From Gracilaria domingensis (taxonomy: Eukaryota; Rhodophyta; Florideophyceae; Gracilariales; Gracilariaceae): a stretch of 64,000 bases of DNA. Each line of letters begins with the position of its first letter. Position 1 is the stretch's first letter. The stretch is taken from assembly GCA_022539475.1 (NCBI GenBank), contig VCMS01000137.1, positions 132,601 to 196,600 of the forward strand. The letters are read 5' to 3'. This document shows positions 50,901 through 60,326 of the stretch, piece by piece. The position numbers were made by a program, and so were the translations under genes. The notes beneath the pieces were generated by a model. That model saw nothing but the letters and a program-made list of their open reading frames with translations, was not told the DNA's origin and made no database searches.

Positions 50901-52799
50901 ACTCCAGCGGAGACGCAACTACAGCGCGCAAGGGCCGTCGATAAGGCTATGGATGCTATTCGTAAAGAACAGGCAAAGCGTCGTGTTTCATTTGGACTGA
51001 AGCGCATTTCAGGTCCTAAAGGAAGGGAAAAGACCAATAACCTGGAGAAACTTCCTGCTGGTGCTCCCGTCTATGTCTACAGAAATCCTTCCAAGAAGTG
51101 GGAAGGTCCCTTTTCTTTCATCAATGTGGATGGCGAAACTGTAGTAGTTCAGCTACCACATGGACGTCGTATATTTCGCTCCAGTGTCGTAAAGCCAGCA
51201 ACTGGATCTCTGCTAGAACACAAATCCGATACTGAAATCGCTCCGGCTGATGTTGTTCTGTATGGAAAGGATATCAAAGCAACGAAGGAATCGAATGAAG
51301 AACAGAAGAACCATGAGGGAACATTCACTGAAGCGCGGATGAAGGAAATAACAGGTTTGAAGAAGCGTGGAACATTTGAAGTTGTTGACATCGGAGACAT
51401 TCCGAAGGGCATGAGGATCTACGGATCGAAGTGGGTGGACCTGGTCAAGTCTGTCGATGGTAGAGATTACAAGAAGTCACGACTGGTTGCACAGAACTAC
51501 ATGGACAGAGGTGCGTTGGATATTGCTACGAAGTCTCCAACTGTCAGTCGACTCGGACAGCGGATCGCGATTGCCCTTTCTGTTTTATTCCCCGATCATA
51601 CACCATACGTTCGCGACATATCACAAGCATATATTCAATCTGAGTCTATGATTGAGCGCAATGTTTTCCTACGTCCTCCGACCGAGATGGGAATTGTATC
51701 CGGAAAGGTGCTTCGGGTAGTGAAACCTCTCTATGGAATTCCTGAGAGTGGCTTGCACTGGTTTCTGACCTACCACACCCATCATATCGAGAAACTGTTT
51801 ATGAACCCCACTATGGCCGACACATGTGTACTGTACCGAAGATCCGAAAAGAACCTTGAAGGTGTAACCATCTTACAGGTAGATGATTCTTTTGGACATG
51901 GTAGTCAAAACTTTCTTGATGATGAGAAACGTTGCTCGAAGAAGTTTGAGTCGAAACCCCGCAAGTGCCTGCAAGAGGGAGATACAGCTACTTTTAATGG
52001 CGTCGATATTCAGAGAAGGTCTCAAGGGTGCATTGCTCTTTCGCAGAGTAAGAAGCTGCGATCTCTGGTTCACCCCCGTACAGCGAAAGAATTTATCAGT
52101 GTGCGTGCTCAAGCACAGTACATTGGTTGTTGTACAAGACCAGACATATCTGCAGCAGTTCAGCTTTTGGCTAACTCTGTCAATGAACCTCAGCCAATTC
52201 ACTTTCGAAAGCTGAAAGCTGTGGTAGACAGATGCCATGAGACGCCAGACATTGGTCTGAAATACGTTCCTTTGGATATCAGTTCAGCTCGTTTGATGCT
52301 ATTCACGGACGCATCGTTCGCAAATGCGGACAAGATGAAGTCCCAATTGGGATTTGTATTAGTGCTGGCTGATGGAAACAACAGAGCGAACATAGTTCAC
52401 TATGGAAGCTGTCGGTGCAAACGTGTTGCTCGTTCCGTAATGGCAGCAGAAATCCATGCCCTCGTTTATGGATTCGATCAGGCATTCGTTGCCAAGCACA
52501 TGATCGAAGAAATTACGGGTCGGAAGATAGGTATCGATGGATTTGTTGATTCCCGAACTGTGTTTAACGTCGTAGCAAAGAATGGCCCAACGTTAGAAAA
52601 ACGTCTCCACATTGACATCTCAGCACTGAAGGAGAGTCATAAGCGTGGTGAACTACGCTACCTCGCGTGGATTCCTGGGGATCAGAATCTTGCAGATGGA
52701 TTAACAAAGGAACTCGTTCGATTCTCTCACCCGCTTTGGGTTCTGATGAGAACGAACACTATCTCAATTCAACCGGAAGGATGGGTCACAAGGTACTAG
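47943..52799 (+). CDS. Gag-Pol polyprotein of the copia element
   Basis: The 1,618-residue single frame starts at an ATG 50 bp after the LTR. Order of domains: gag (about 1-480); a degenerate zinc knuckle near 497 (CYVCGENH, then HSQ rather than the usual last Cys); protease with HIDTCANRS near 633, where the family has DTG or DSG; a GAG-pre-integrase zinc site (HRAFGH ... CVTC) from about 767; the integrase D-D-E near 835 (IDVMY), 889 (IDQGSN) and 925 (HVERYH); reverse transcriptase with RDISQAYIQS near 1222 and catalytic LQVDDSFG near 1312; and RNase H from FTDASFAN near 1455 to WIPGDQNLADGLTK. Integrase before RT defines copia. One frame covers gag and pol with no shift. Confidence 0.95.
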   Translation: MSETEGNQNEEEVAPVNVPSNYVYGLDADALRTFNQVLYDRIGDPDPPPLNADSEVRRAYKEELEQYSKEIMDAMKDTGVQNEVLWYEFTSSFRPESLGHMATATALRWVNFLNEGGVWVRRQQGYRRARALIDCLEQSRYIPVERNQTPPSQPEVNNPHAQESIDDRQAQHSRQTSHGAESHHDSPAQIQNKVSSEQPDRSPHGNEPGKELEKNSSAARTTLQNVLPNVCENSLHISKRATEAHKLPDRQSSGYPNGFNSMLKACQNRCSYGGGFDEDLQGAIDFYDSMARLCHLSDEEKAAALPAILCDDALSFYMKVYRVGDSYESILQKLVDNYINAEQRNRTLILWQSMRLSQAMRENQDKSELDVFRSFCHRLGQLQNQLDPAYRTDNFLRDQLVVLADTPQISQSLRERVPVKSQEARSRIATFLSSEPKSAEAFAVSTTAQNPTDEAMYSLGSKYGGEARKNLRGFGRKGRNQRRGRKISSRWLSGRKGCYVCGENHLARTRHSQQEIRDAIEKMKSRRPSAYLTLEDLSHIVDDLTADTDAVDDANLVWSSESDSSDSDEDADEETAYIVEDEMSLHELNEVYLANAAFLHGMGYQRDWEMSMSTMDQELKQGEGDTFRGLHIDTCANRSSVMCYSQYKAYCNQFGVPCNIDRDNAKRLRGIGGHSEPVGTATIPVPFKDLNLVIDVTFQIVKDNIPSLLSMKDMIDNGLEISLQNREVMYKHLRQPLTFKNYFLIHNWRAEDLAFSLYTEAELRKLHRAFGHPTVNAFLNVLKRARPEEMNQEVRTAIEELTASCVTCSENAARPCRFKLTIGTDDLQFNHIVAIDVMYINQKPVLHAVDEATHFNAALFLKRMTSSEVWKSFIRCWSRLYLGPPDFLRIDQGSNFVSREFMELSEADGITVLPAPIESPSTMTHVERYHGPLRAGYLKIRSSMPRSETDADCLQLAVKSVNDTLGPEGLCPTLLVFGTIPRPARQTPAETQLQRARAVDKAMDAIRKEQAKRRVSFGLKRISGPKGREKTNNLEKLPAGAPVYVYRNPSKKWEGPFSFINVDGETVVVQLPHGRRIFRSSVVKPATGSLLEHKSDTEIAPADVVLYGKDIKATKESNEEQKNHEGTFTEARMKEITGLKKRGTFEVVDIGDIPKGMRIYGSKWVDLVKSVDGRDYKKSRLVAQNYMDRGALDIATKSPTVSRLGQRIAIALSVLFPDHTPYVRDISQAYIQSESMIERNVFLRPPTEMGIVSGKVLRVVKPLYGIPESGLHWFLTYHTHHIEKLFMNPTMADTCVLYRRSEKNLEGVTILQVDDSFGHGSQNFLDDEKRCSKKFESKPRKCLQEGDTATFNGVDIQRRSQGCIALSQSKKLRSLVHPRTAKEFISVRAQAQYIGCCTRPDISAAVQLLANSVNEPQPIHFRKLKAVVDRCHETPDIGLKYVPLDISSARLMLFTDASFANADKMKSQLGFVLVLADGNNRANIVHYGSCRCKRVARSVMAAEIHALVYGFDQAFVAKHMIEEITGRKIGIDGFVDSRTVFNVVAKNGPTLEKRLHIDISALKESHKRGELRYLAWIPGDQNLADGLTKELVRFSHPLWVLMRTNTISIQPEGWVTRY

Positions 52800-52852
52800 G
52801 TTCAATCCCAACATCGTTTGAATTTGCTCATTCAAAAAGGAAAAGCTTGGAA

Positions 52853-53373
52853 TGTGAGATATTTGGAGTAGGGTGAGAGACGAAGTGAAGGAAATATCTG
52901 GGACTATGAGTGTGTATGCAGTCTATATGCTTCTTGTCCTTGCAAGAAATGCATTGGTAATTTGTGCATTGTTGCTACAATGATCTACACATATGCGTGA
53001 CCTACATGTGTAGTGCGCCATACCCACTGAGTATGTGCTTTAGTGTTACTAGCCTACTACTTAACGAAAGCTAGAGCATCTATCTAGTGATAGTTAGTAG
53101 TCAACTATTATATCGAATACAATTACAATACCGCGCCCAACAACCTTCGGAAGCCGTCGATACGCCAGCTTTCAACTGCAGGCAGACCAGCCTGTAGAAT
53201 CGGTAGAGTCAGTACCAACCAGTCTATCAGCAGACCGATTGGTAGCCTTTCTCTGCGAGAGTTCAACTTTTGGTGGAACAGTCCGACAGAGGCCCGTCAG
53301 CTGAAGTGTGAACTACAAGGAACTGTACACCACACTCAGTAGTGGAGTACAACTTCCGTACTGAGTTTCGACA
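52853..53373 (+). repeat. 3' LTR of the copia element
   Basis: 521 bp, preceded by the purine-rich primer for plus-strand synthesis and followed by AAGCG. Confidence 0.93.
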
Positions 53374-53963
53374 AAGCGAGGAAGCCAATCTCCGCGACAA
53401 CGGCAGCGGCGTCCGCATCGCCGCACGAGTCGCTGCATGAAAGCTTTCGAACCAAGCAGAAAACACGTCAGCGCAGGGTTTCCGTCACGCAGGTCACAGC
53501 GCGCTTGCCACCGGCGCGCGTTTTCTAATGAAGCGGCCACTACGACAAGCGGCGGCACGCCCCTCCGCCTTGCGCCATCAACGTTTGCAATCAATTGTGT
53601 GTTTGCTTTCCCCAACGGCAAACGCAGACTTTCACACCATTTTCTTCTTGTGAAAACGTCATCGATCATTCCGAGTCTTTGAAAAAACCTACGGATCCCT
53701 TTTCTTACTCAACATGTTTGAAGTATGCTGCCATGCATTACATTCTATTGGCGCTCCTGCTTCTGTATGCTTCAGCGCTGGATCTGGCTCACAATAACGG
53801 TAGCCTCTATGAAGCTAGCAGAAATTATTGAAGAGCGATAGTGACAGATGTCAGATTGCTGCAAAGTTAGAAGAGGCCTGTAATCCGCACACGCACGCGC
53901 ACCGCTTTAAAGAAGATCGGTTTAAGTCATTCTTTGTAGCTCGCGCAGGAGAAAAAAACTGTC
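53374..53963. other. Spacer after the copia element
   Basis: GC-richer sequence just right of the insertion; joining it to the left flank at AAGCG does not restore a gene that I recognise. A short plus-strand frame at about 53731-53831 begins MHYILLALLLLYASALDLAH, which looks like a signal peptide, but it stops after some 30 residues. Confidence 0.35.
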
Positions 53964-56900
53964 TCACTTTACTGCAATAACCCCTCGAAGAGTTTCGTCA
54001 ACGTTCCCAAGTCTTCTAGACTTACCATCCTTGTCGAGAAAGTATATGCGGCGAGATATGTGCAGTACTCCGATACTTCGCTGAATCACCTGCGCAACCT
54101 CTGTGGACTTTGATGTGATCCTTTTACCTTCAGTGAAGCACACGTCCGCATCTAAGTCTTGTATTAGTCCTTGTTCCCATGTTATGTCTACGAGAACAAG
54201 TTGAACTCGTCTTTTCTGTGGTTGCGTGAGAAGAGTTAACTCAAGAATCTTTGTGACGCTTCCGAAGTACACATCCCGGGATCGTCGTGCATCACCATCA
54301 TGTGGGGAGGAATTGAATGTGGAGAAGCAGGAACTGTCATCCGTCCCTATGAAGTGAGCGGCGATATAGTGCTTTTGGCGACAGCCAGATCGCTCTGATG
54401 ATCGTTTGTGGTATGCCTGGTTCGTTTCAATGGAAATTGAACTTTCGGGCTTCCGAATGATGGCGCTTTCATAGTCTCTAGCTCTGGCGATGTGAAAACT
54501 AGTTTGAACTCCGAGTGTATCGGTAACAAAACTGCGAATGGCACGATTGCGTTCATGAGTCTGCCAATTTTGTCCAGGATCTCGGTAGCTTCCAACGCAG
54601 AGAACGTTTACCCCAAACAATTCCTCAAAGTCTGCATCCTCTCTTCCGCTTTCAGGGTGTGCTACACTGGTATGATACTCATCCTCATCAACGTTTTGGA
54701 TGCTATTGCAACTTAGTCTCATAGCGAGCAGTCGAAAGTTCTTGTGGAAAATGTGAGTGCAGAGGTTTCGGCTGTTTTGGATGCGTTTTCCAATCTCTTC
54801 CAGTATTCTTTCAACAACAAATTGTGACGACAATGGCAATGGACCGCAGTGACGAAGCAGATCAGAAATGTGAAGAACTGCATGTGAAGAAGGAGTGAAA
54901 CAATGAGCGTCAGATTCAGCCTCATAGAAGAGAACAACATACCTTGCATACAGCTCTTCCACTGTTTTTCGCAGGTATTCCACTCGTTCATTTGAGCAAT
55001 CGTATTGAAAACAAAGAGTCACCATCTGTGAAGTCAAAACCCAGAGACGTAAAATCTTCTTCGACACTTTGAAGCAATGCAGGAATGGGGTGAGGTATAT
55101 CTCTGCGTGTCTCTTCAAGTCCTCCGCTTTGTACTTCAAAAGATGCTCCAACGAGAAAGGAGGTCTACCCCAAGAACTCGGTATTCCGTTTGAAGCATTG
55201 GCCATGGCTTCGTTGATTTTACGCAGAGTTTGCGATGGTATGCAGTATGCATGTAGCTCCGTTATGTTTGCGTGTCTGGGATGCGCAGCTGTAATAAGTT
55301 GGAGTACTTTCTTTACCCACCCGAGAAGATCGAGATGCATTACGTCATACGGAAATGAATACACATAATCCAGCTGCAACTTAGAAAGGCACGGTCTTCT
55401 TTTGATCCCTGTTTCTCTGATGATTTTCTTTCTGGATACGGGGTGTATATGCCCGCTGCTAAGCTTGATCCATGTATTCTTTATATCTGAATGGGTTCGT
55501 TTTTCTCGCATTTCAACACGAATGATTTCATGCACGGTCATCCGTGCTCTCCTTTTCAGGGCGTTATCAAATACTTTTGGGGTTGTTTCCGGGCACGCGC
55601 ATGATGTTTTCAATTCTCTCACATACCTCTTGCTTTTACAGCAGAATCTACAGAACTTCCGTGCGTTGTGACCTGCGTATCCGAAAACCTTTGATGCCGC
55701 TGGCCAGTCTGCTGTGAAATACAACATGAACGCCTTCAGATTTCGAATCTTTCCATCATGGCACGGAACTCTTATACCGTTTTCTAACGATTTCAAATCC
55801 GTCACGAGAGGTTCCAAAAAGGTTTCGAAGTACGCTGGGTCATGTGCTCCCGGAATAACAGCATGAATTATGGAATTAGAGGCTTGGCTTCGCTTTGAGA
55901 AAGAAAAGTTCAATACGGTTGATATCACTGGCCACGTTGACACACTGTTACCCATTCTATCCCTACCACATTCAAATCCGTCGGTCGACAGAGACAGAAA
56001 GACAACGACTTCCTCTTCAGGGTTCCAATTTCTCATTCGATTCCCATGTTGTTGGAAGAAAAGCTCGCCATGGTAATAGTCATGGGGAGTGTGTTGTTCT
56101 CCTTTGCCTAGCAGAAAGTTTTGTGCTCTTTTACAGCCGTTCATTATCTCGGTGAAGTATGCCTCAGCATTGCAGAGTCCCACAAGTGCCGAAGATACAC
56201 CCAGGTACCAAAACATCATACCGGTTTTGCGGAATGGTGAAGTACAAGTGGGACAGACTTTGGAATTTTTTAACACCCCAGATCGAGCAGTATGTCCCTC
56301 TCTACAGATACTGATTGCCGATTTTCGCAGTTTAGAAATCTTGATTGAATATGAAATAAGCGATCGATAATAGAAGCATGCAGAGATTGGTCGAGTACGA
56401 ATCAAATTCTCGATTGCACGCTTTGATATATTGGACGTTTCCGCTTGGAAGATGAAATCCGATATGCGTTCGAATTCGGACTGTTTGTGACTCTTTTCAC
56501 ACAATTCGTGTCGCAAAGCACTCAAATAAGTGTTGCTATCACAGCGCAGACCGCTGTTTAAAGAGCTTTGAAATGATGTCTCTCGAGAACACGAAAAACT
56601 GTTTGCCTCCTCCATGAGGTTGGGGATTTCATCTTCTGTTTCATTTTCGTTAATTGGGCTCTCGTTCGAATCAACTGTGCTTCTAAGATTACTGGTGGGG
56701 TCAGATGTGCCTAACTCATCGAGAACCCTTGCGTTTGTATCTCCCTGCGGAACGGAAGTGTAATTTGTGTGAATGGAGTGTGTAGATCGTGATTCAAATG
56801 GCACAGCATTGTCGTTCACGGAAATTGGACATGCAGAGTTCATCGCCTGTTCCCATCTGAAGGCTCTCTTGTATGATCTTGTTACTTGAAGTTTTACACG

Positions 56901-57011
56901 TTCTGCTTCTTCGACATTATCGCCAGTATCGTCATTTTCAAGAAAACAATTGGACTGTTCTCCTTGGTCATTCTCCCATCGGAATCGCTTTCGACGAGTA
57001 TGTCGGTACAT
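53964..57011 (-). CDS. CACTA/Tnp2-type transposase, intact
   Basis: The ATG at 57011 gives 1,015 residues; the frame continues upstream only to a TTG. After an acidic, Asn/Ser-rich N-terminus comes a zinc-binding CPTC, then the transposase core: LSTDGFECGRD (first Asp), VIPGAHDP, PLVTDLKSLENGIRV, FTADWPAASKVFGYAGH followed by a CRFC zinc motif, DVMHLDLLGWVKKVL, and SWGRPPFSLEHLL. The DGxxxxRxR...W...ADxPA...H..CxxC...MHxD order is that of Tnp2-like transposases of CACTA and related elements. It faces away from the ORF at 57599, a layout in which one gene encodes Tnp2 and the other a DNA-binding partner. Terminal CACTA repeats were not located. Confidence 0.8.
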   Translation of the reverse strand: MYRHTRRKRFRWENDQGEQSNCFLENDDTGDNVEEAERVKLQVTRSYKRAFRWEQAMNSACPISVNDNAVPFESRSTHSIHTNYTSVPQGDTNARVLDELGTSDPTSNLRSTVDSNESPINENETEDEIPNLMEEANSFSCSRETSFQSSLNSGLRCDSNTYLSALRHELCEKSHKQSEFERISDFIFQAETSNISKRAIENLIRTRPISACFYYRSLISYSIKISKLRKSAISICREGHTARSGVLKNSKVCPTCTSPFRKTGMMFWYLGVSSALVGLCNAEAYFTEIMNGCKRAQNFLLGKGEQHTPHDYYHGELFFQQHGNRMRNWNPEEEVVVFLSLSTDGFECGRDRMGNSVSTWPVISTVLNFSFSKRSQASNSIIHAVIPGAHDPAYFETFLEPLVTDLKSLENGIRVPCHDGKIRNLKAFMLYFTADWPAASKVFGYAGHNARKFCRFCCKSKRYVRELKTSCACPETTPKVFDNALKRRARMTVHEIIRVEMREKRTHSDIKNTWIKLSSGHIHPVSRKKIIRETGIKRRPCLSKLQLDYVYSFPYDVMHLDLLGWVKKVLQLITAAHPRHANITELHAYCIPSQTLRKINEAMANASNGIPSSWGRPPFSLEHLLKYKAEDLKRHAEIYLTPFLHCFKVSKKILRLWVLTSQMVTLCFQYDCSNERVEYLRKTVEELYARYVVLFYEAESDAHCFTPSSHAVLHISDLLRHCGPLPLSSQFVVERILEEIGKRIQNSRNLCTHIFHKNFRLLAMRLSCNSIQNVDEDEYHTSVAHPESGREDADFEELFGVNVLCVGSYRDPGQNWQTHERNRAIRSFVTDTLGVQTSFHIARARDYESAIIRKPESSISIETNQAYHKRSSERSGCRQKHYIAAHFIGTDDSSCFSTFNSSPHDGDARRSRDVYFGSVTKILELTLLTQPQKRRVQLVLVDITWEQGLIQDLDADVCFTEGKRITSKSTEVAQVIQRSIGVLHISRRIYFLDKDGKSRRLGNVDETLRGVIAVK

Positions 57012-57598
57012 TTCTGCGTGATCCACAGCACACAAATCTACTTCGTACGGCTAGGTGCCAAAAAAGACCGAATCGAGCGAGCTCTATCTCCGAGAAGTTG
57101 AGAAACTCGCACATCATTTGTCAACGAAATGGATGGAACAAAACTTTACTCAAAAATCAAACTTTGGTACAAAGTTTTGTTTTCACAATTGAGCAACGTT
57201 TCGACTCAGGAAGAGTCGTCAAAGCTTTCGCTTCGTGTGAGTTTCACTCGAATCCCCGCGTTTCACCCCTCCGACTCATGCGTTAAGAACCCAGCATCTC
57301 TCTTCTCGCTCTTCTCTCCCACCATGGTTTTCAACGCCAAGTTCAGGAAGTCGGTGTTACGGTCCTTTTCCAGGCTATCATCTCGTCTACTAAGTGCCGA
57401 TCTTCTCCTAAGATTGTCCTCCTCTCCACCAAAGATACCTGTCGCTGGTTGTAGTACCTACAGCGCCGTCAGTCCACGCAGCGAGGCGAGATCCAAAAGT
57501 AAGTCATGAAATATCCCGCCGTTGGTCTACGTCATCACTCCTTTTGGTTCTGACAGCATCCAAATCTTAAGCTAATCACTTTCGCCGCCCTTACCAAC
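57012..57598. other. Shared upstream region of the transposase and its divergent neighbour
   Basis: A 587-bp spacer between divergent start codons; no other gene was recognised. It presumably holds both promoters. Confidence 0.4.
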
Positions 57599-59044
57599 AT
57601 GCCGAACGTTACTGCCGATAGTGATGTCAACCGCCATTTGCACTCTTTCACAAACGGCAGCTTCAATGCGGCTGCCACCGGCGCCAGCCACCGCAGCGTG
57701 CACCATGATGCACAAGTGGAGGCCGCGGAGCGAGTTTGTGCCCGCACACCTGCACCCGCATCGATTTCGAACAATGTACACGATTTTCGTATCGGATCGG
57801 AACGAAACGGCACCAGGGATTTGCATGGACTTCTGCCCCCAAACTCTGTTCCGATTCCGACAGCTTCGTCCAAACGGAAGATGAAGCCTAAAGATCTTCC
57901 AGGTTATCCAACAGGCACACTGATCTCCTCCAGAGTTGTGTTTAACCGCTTATATCAAGAGCACATGGGAAAGTCTCAACCGTATGATGATAAATTTCCA
58001 TTGTACACCGAACTTGCAAATGCAGTGAAGGATACAGCTCGTCGATATCTTTATAAGCGCCTGAAGCTGAAGCGTGGGGAGCACACGTTTCGTTCCATCC
58101 GATCTCAGTTCTCATCCCAACTCATGCAGATTCAGCGAAGCCTGACGGAAACCTTTCCTCTACTTGGAACTGCCCAGAACCAATGGATTGTTACCGAGCT
58201 CATCAAGGAGGCAGTCCAGCGCGACAAGAAAGCCGTGGTAGAGGCAGCCAAGCGAGACAAGAGACAGCCTGGAAATACATCAGCAGCGCAGCCAGCAGCA
58301 CGAAACCAAGACTCTTTAGCTCAAGGTAACCGTGCCATGCACGACGTAGAACATCCTCAGGAGACACAGGACCGAGCATGCGAGAATCAAGACCCCCAAA
58401 CATTTGCCGCTGAGACAGTAGCGCTTCCCATGTCATCTGCTCCAGGGTCATCACCGCATACTTCAAATATTCAGAGTGGGGAAGTCCGGGAGACGGGCAA
58501 CGAAGATCCTACTGACAATGAAGAACATGCTGGTCATCGCAGTTTCACGTCTAGGACTCAGGTCGATAAGGAGATCAGACGTGAGCAATTAATTCGGCAT
58601 GATGATGATGAAATCGTGCCGATAGCCCATTCAGATCATTCTACTGGCAGCAATTTACTCAACGAAGAGGAAGACGTCGTGATCAGCAGAGGTTCTAATG
58701 AGCATGAGGGAGATGAAGAGATGTGTGACTCAAGCTTTTCAGAAGAGGACGAGGAGGTAGCTCGCCCACCACGAAGGAAGCAAGTACGAAAGGGAGGTAA
58801 GGGAAGTATGGCGAGTAGTCGTACGCGTGCGAAGGTAACTGAAGGACTAGGCCAGCACGCTGCACGCTCACAAGCATCAGTCCGAAGCAAGAGGAGAGCT
58901 CGATTGACCTCTGAAGTCAGAAAAAGTCGACATGATCGAGGATCCACTCGTCCTCCGAAGTCTCATCGAGCAAAGCGCAGGGCTCCACAGCAGCGTCGCA
59001 GAGCAGCCCATGACTCGGATTCTGACTTTGAAGAAGAGGTATAA
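57599..59044 (+). CDS. Hypothetical protein, possible transposon partner (TnpA-like position)
   Basis: The ATG at 57599 gives 481 residues. A helical core lies at about 105-220 (RVVFNRLYQEHMGKSQPYDD, KDTARRYLYKRLKLKRG, LLGTAQNQWIVTELIKEAV). Then follow a Gln/Ser/Glu-rich acidic linker and a very basic C-terminus (RPPRRKQVRKGGKG, KSRHDRGSTRPPKSHRAKRR) ending DSDSDFEEEV. The basic tail suggests nucleic-acid or chromatin binding. I do not recognise the core. Its place, divergent from an intact Tnp2-type transposase, suggests a second element-encoded protein, but without terminal repeats this is only inference; it may be a host gene. Confidence 0.55.
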   Translation: MPNVTADSDVNRHLHSFTNGSFNAAATGASHRSVHHDAQVEAAERVCARTPAPASISNNVHDFRIGSERNGTRDLHGLLPPNSVPIPTASSKRKMKPKDLPGYPTGTLISSRVVFNRLYQEHMGKSQPYDDKFPLYTELANAVKDTARRYLYKRLKLKRGEHTFRSIRSQFSSQLMQIQRSLTETFPLLGTAQNQWIVTELIKEAVQRDKKAVVEAAKRDKRQPGNTSAAQPAARNQDSLAQGNRAMHDVEHPQETQDRACENQDPQTFAAETVALPMSSAPGSSPHTSNIQSGEVRETGNEDPTDNEEHAGHRSFTSRTQVDKEIRREQLIRHDDDEIVPIAHSDHSTGSNLLNEEEDVVISRGSNEHEGDEEMCDSSFSEEDEEVARPPRRKQVRKGGKGSMASSRTRAKVTEGLGQHAARSQASVRSKRRARLTSEVRKSRHDRGSTRPPKSHRAKRRAPQQRRRAAHDSDSDFEEEV

Positions 59045-60326
59045 GTTTTTATCGTCGTTTTCAAGAACATGGCTGTTCAAGTTCTCTTGTTCTGGTTCTG
59101 CAGCCGCCAGCTGACTCTCTTGTACTCGCTCTTCTAGCACAATCGCTTATATTATTTATGCATCTCTATTATGATGCATACAGCCTACTGAATTGTCACT
59201 GTGTCATCACGTCTGACGACTATGATGCTACTTTTAGGGTAATAAATTGTTATGTTGTTGCAATGATATCGATCTTTGTACGGTCTCATAGCGTACTCTC
59301 TTTGGGCAAAAGCTAACCATGAAATGTCCATATTCAGATATACTATGGATTCCTTCTGGTTCCGATATGGCCTACGCTACGTTAGCAAACAGTAATGCAT
59401 TTCAGGGCTTATAAAGCACATACTTAGTTCCACTTTCGTCCGCTTCTTATGGCCTTTGGTTGAACTAACACCGTACTACTTAAGTGCTAATCAGGGTATC
59501 GGTGCCTTTCGGAACCAGCCACATTGTGCACCGCAGTCGACCTCTTTCCGAAACCATTTTGGCCTACAATTGGTCACATTGTCAGCATATTTTTCGTACA
59601 TTTTTTGTCCACGTTTTGGCAGCACTTTATGTGGCAACATATTGGTCACATTTTCGGGGCACAATTTCGGCCATATTTGGCCCATATTTCGATGCATGAT
59701 TTGAAGCATGATTTTGTGCCATTGTCGGCCACATTTGGGACGCATATGGGACTTTCAATTTGCCTGTAGGGCTGCGACATCGAACCCAGTGAGGTATCTT
59801 GATATCCCAAGAATATGCGTATGATGTCCGGTAGAAAATACGTTTTAAACTGTATTTTGGGGTTGTCAGAGCATGTAATGGTTGTGCAGATAATGCGCCA
59901 AAACTATACGTGTGATACGCAATTGATGTTCGTAAATGATGCACAAATAATGCGCGTGATTTACCCAGTGGATAACCGAAATATATTCCTATGATGTACG
60001 AAGTGATGCCCGTGTGGTGCTCTGTATATATCCATAATTGGTACATATTGATGTTCCTATGATATCCGAAGGATATCTTTCTATCCGTCTATTATATGTG
60101 ATGGTTATTGGTGAAATTCTATTCTGGTTGCTATTTGGAAATCGTTTTTTTATTCCACTCCCTGTTACATGTATCCGATATTTGAACCGCTATAATGGAA
60201 ACGGTACTACCATATCTGTAAATCTCAGTTTGCCTGTTCCTCCGTCACGCCAGCCAGTAATCGTGACTTCAAACTTCATCAGTGTCTAGGTTTTTCTAGA
60301 GATCTTGAAACTATACTAAACTTCCT
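59045..60326. other. Non-coding region with quasi-periodic repeats
   Basis: From about 59560 to 59760 the plus strand repeats variants of TTTTGGCCACATT / TTCGGCCATATTTGG every 20 to 30 bases, and from 59870 to 60070 variants of TGATGYNCRTA. Both look like decayed tandem arrays, possibly element subterminal repeats. No gene was recognised. Confidence 0.4.

Larger units (their letters stand above)
47372..53373 (+). mobile_element. Complete Ty1/copia LTR retrotransposon (6,002 bp)
   Basis: Two 521-bp direct repeats (47372-47892 and 52853-53373) that look identical base for base, each starting TGTGAGATAT and ending TTTCGACA, flank one uninterrupted gag-pol frame. The bases on both sides are AAGCG (47367-47371 and 53374-53378), a perfect 5-bp target duplication. 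A purine-rich AAAAAGGAAAAGCTTGGAA lies just before the 3' LTR. No lesion was seen, so the insertion is young and may be competent. Confidence 0.95.

Noticed and set aside
53870-59300. CACTA terminal inverted repeats around the intact Tnp2-type transposase
   Set aside because: I scanned both flanks by eye and found no convincing matching pair, so element borders are not given.
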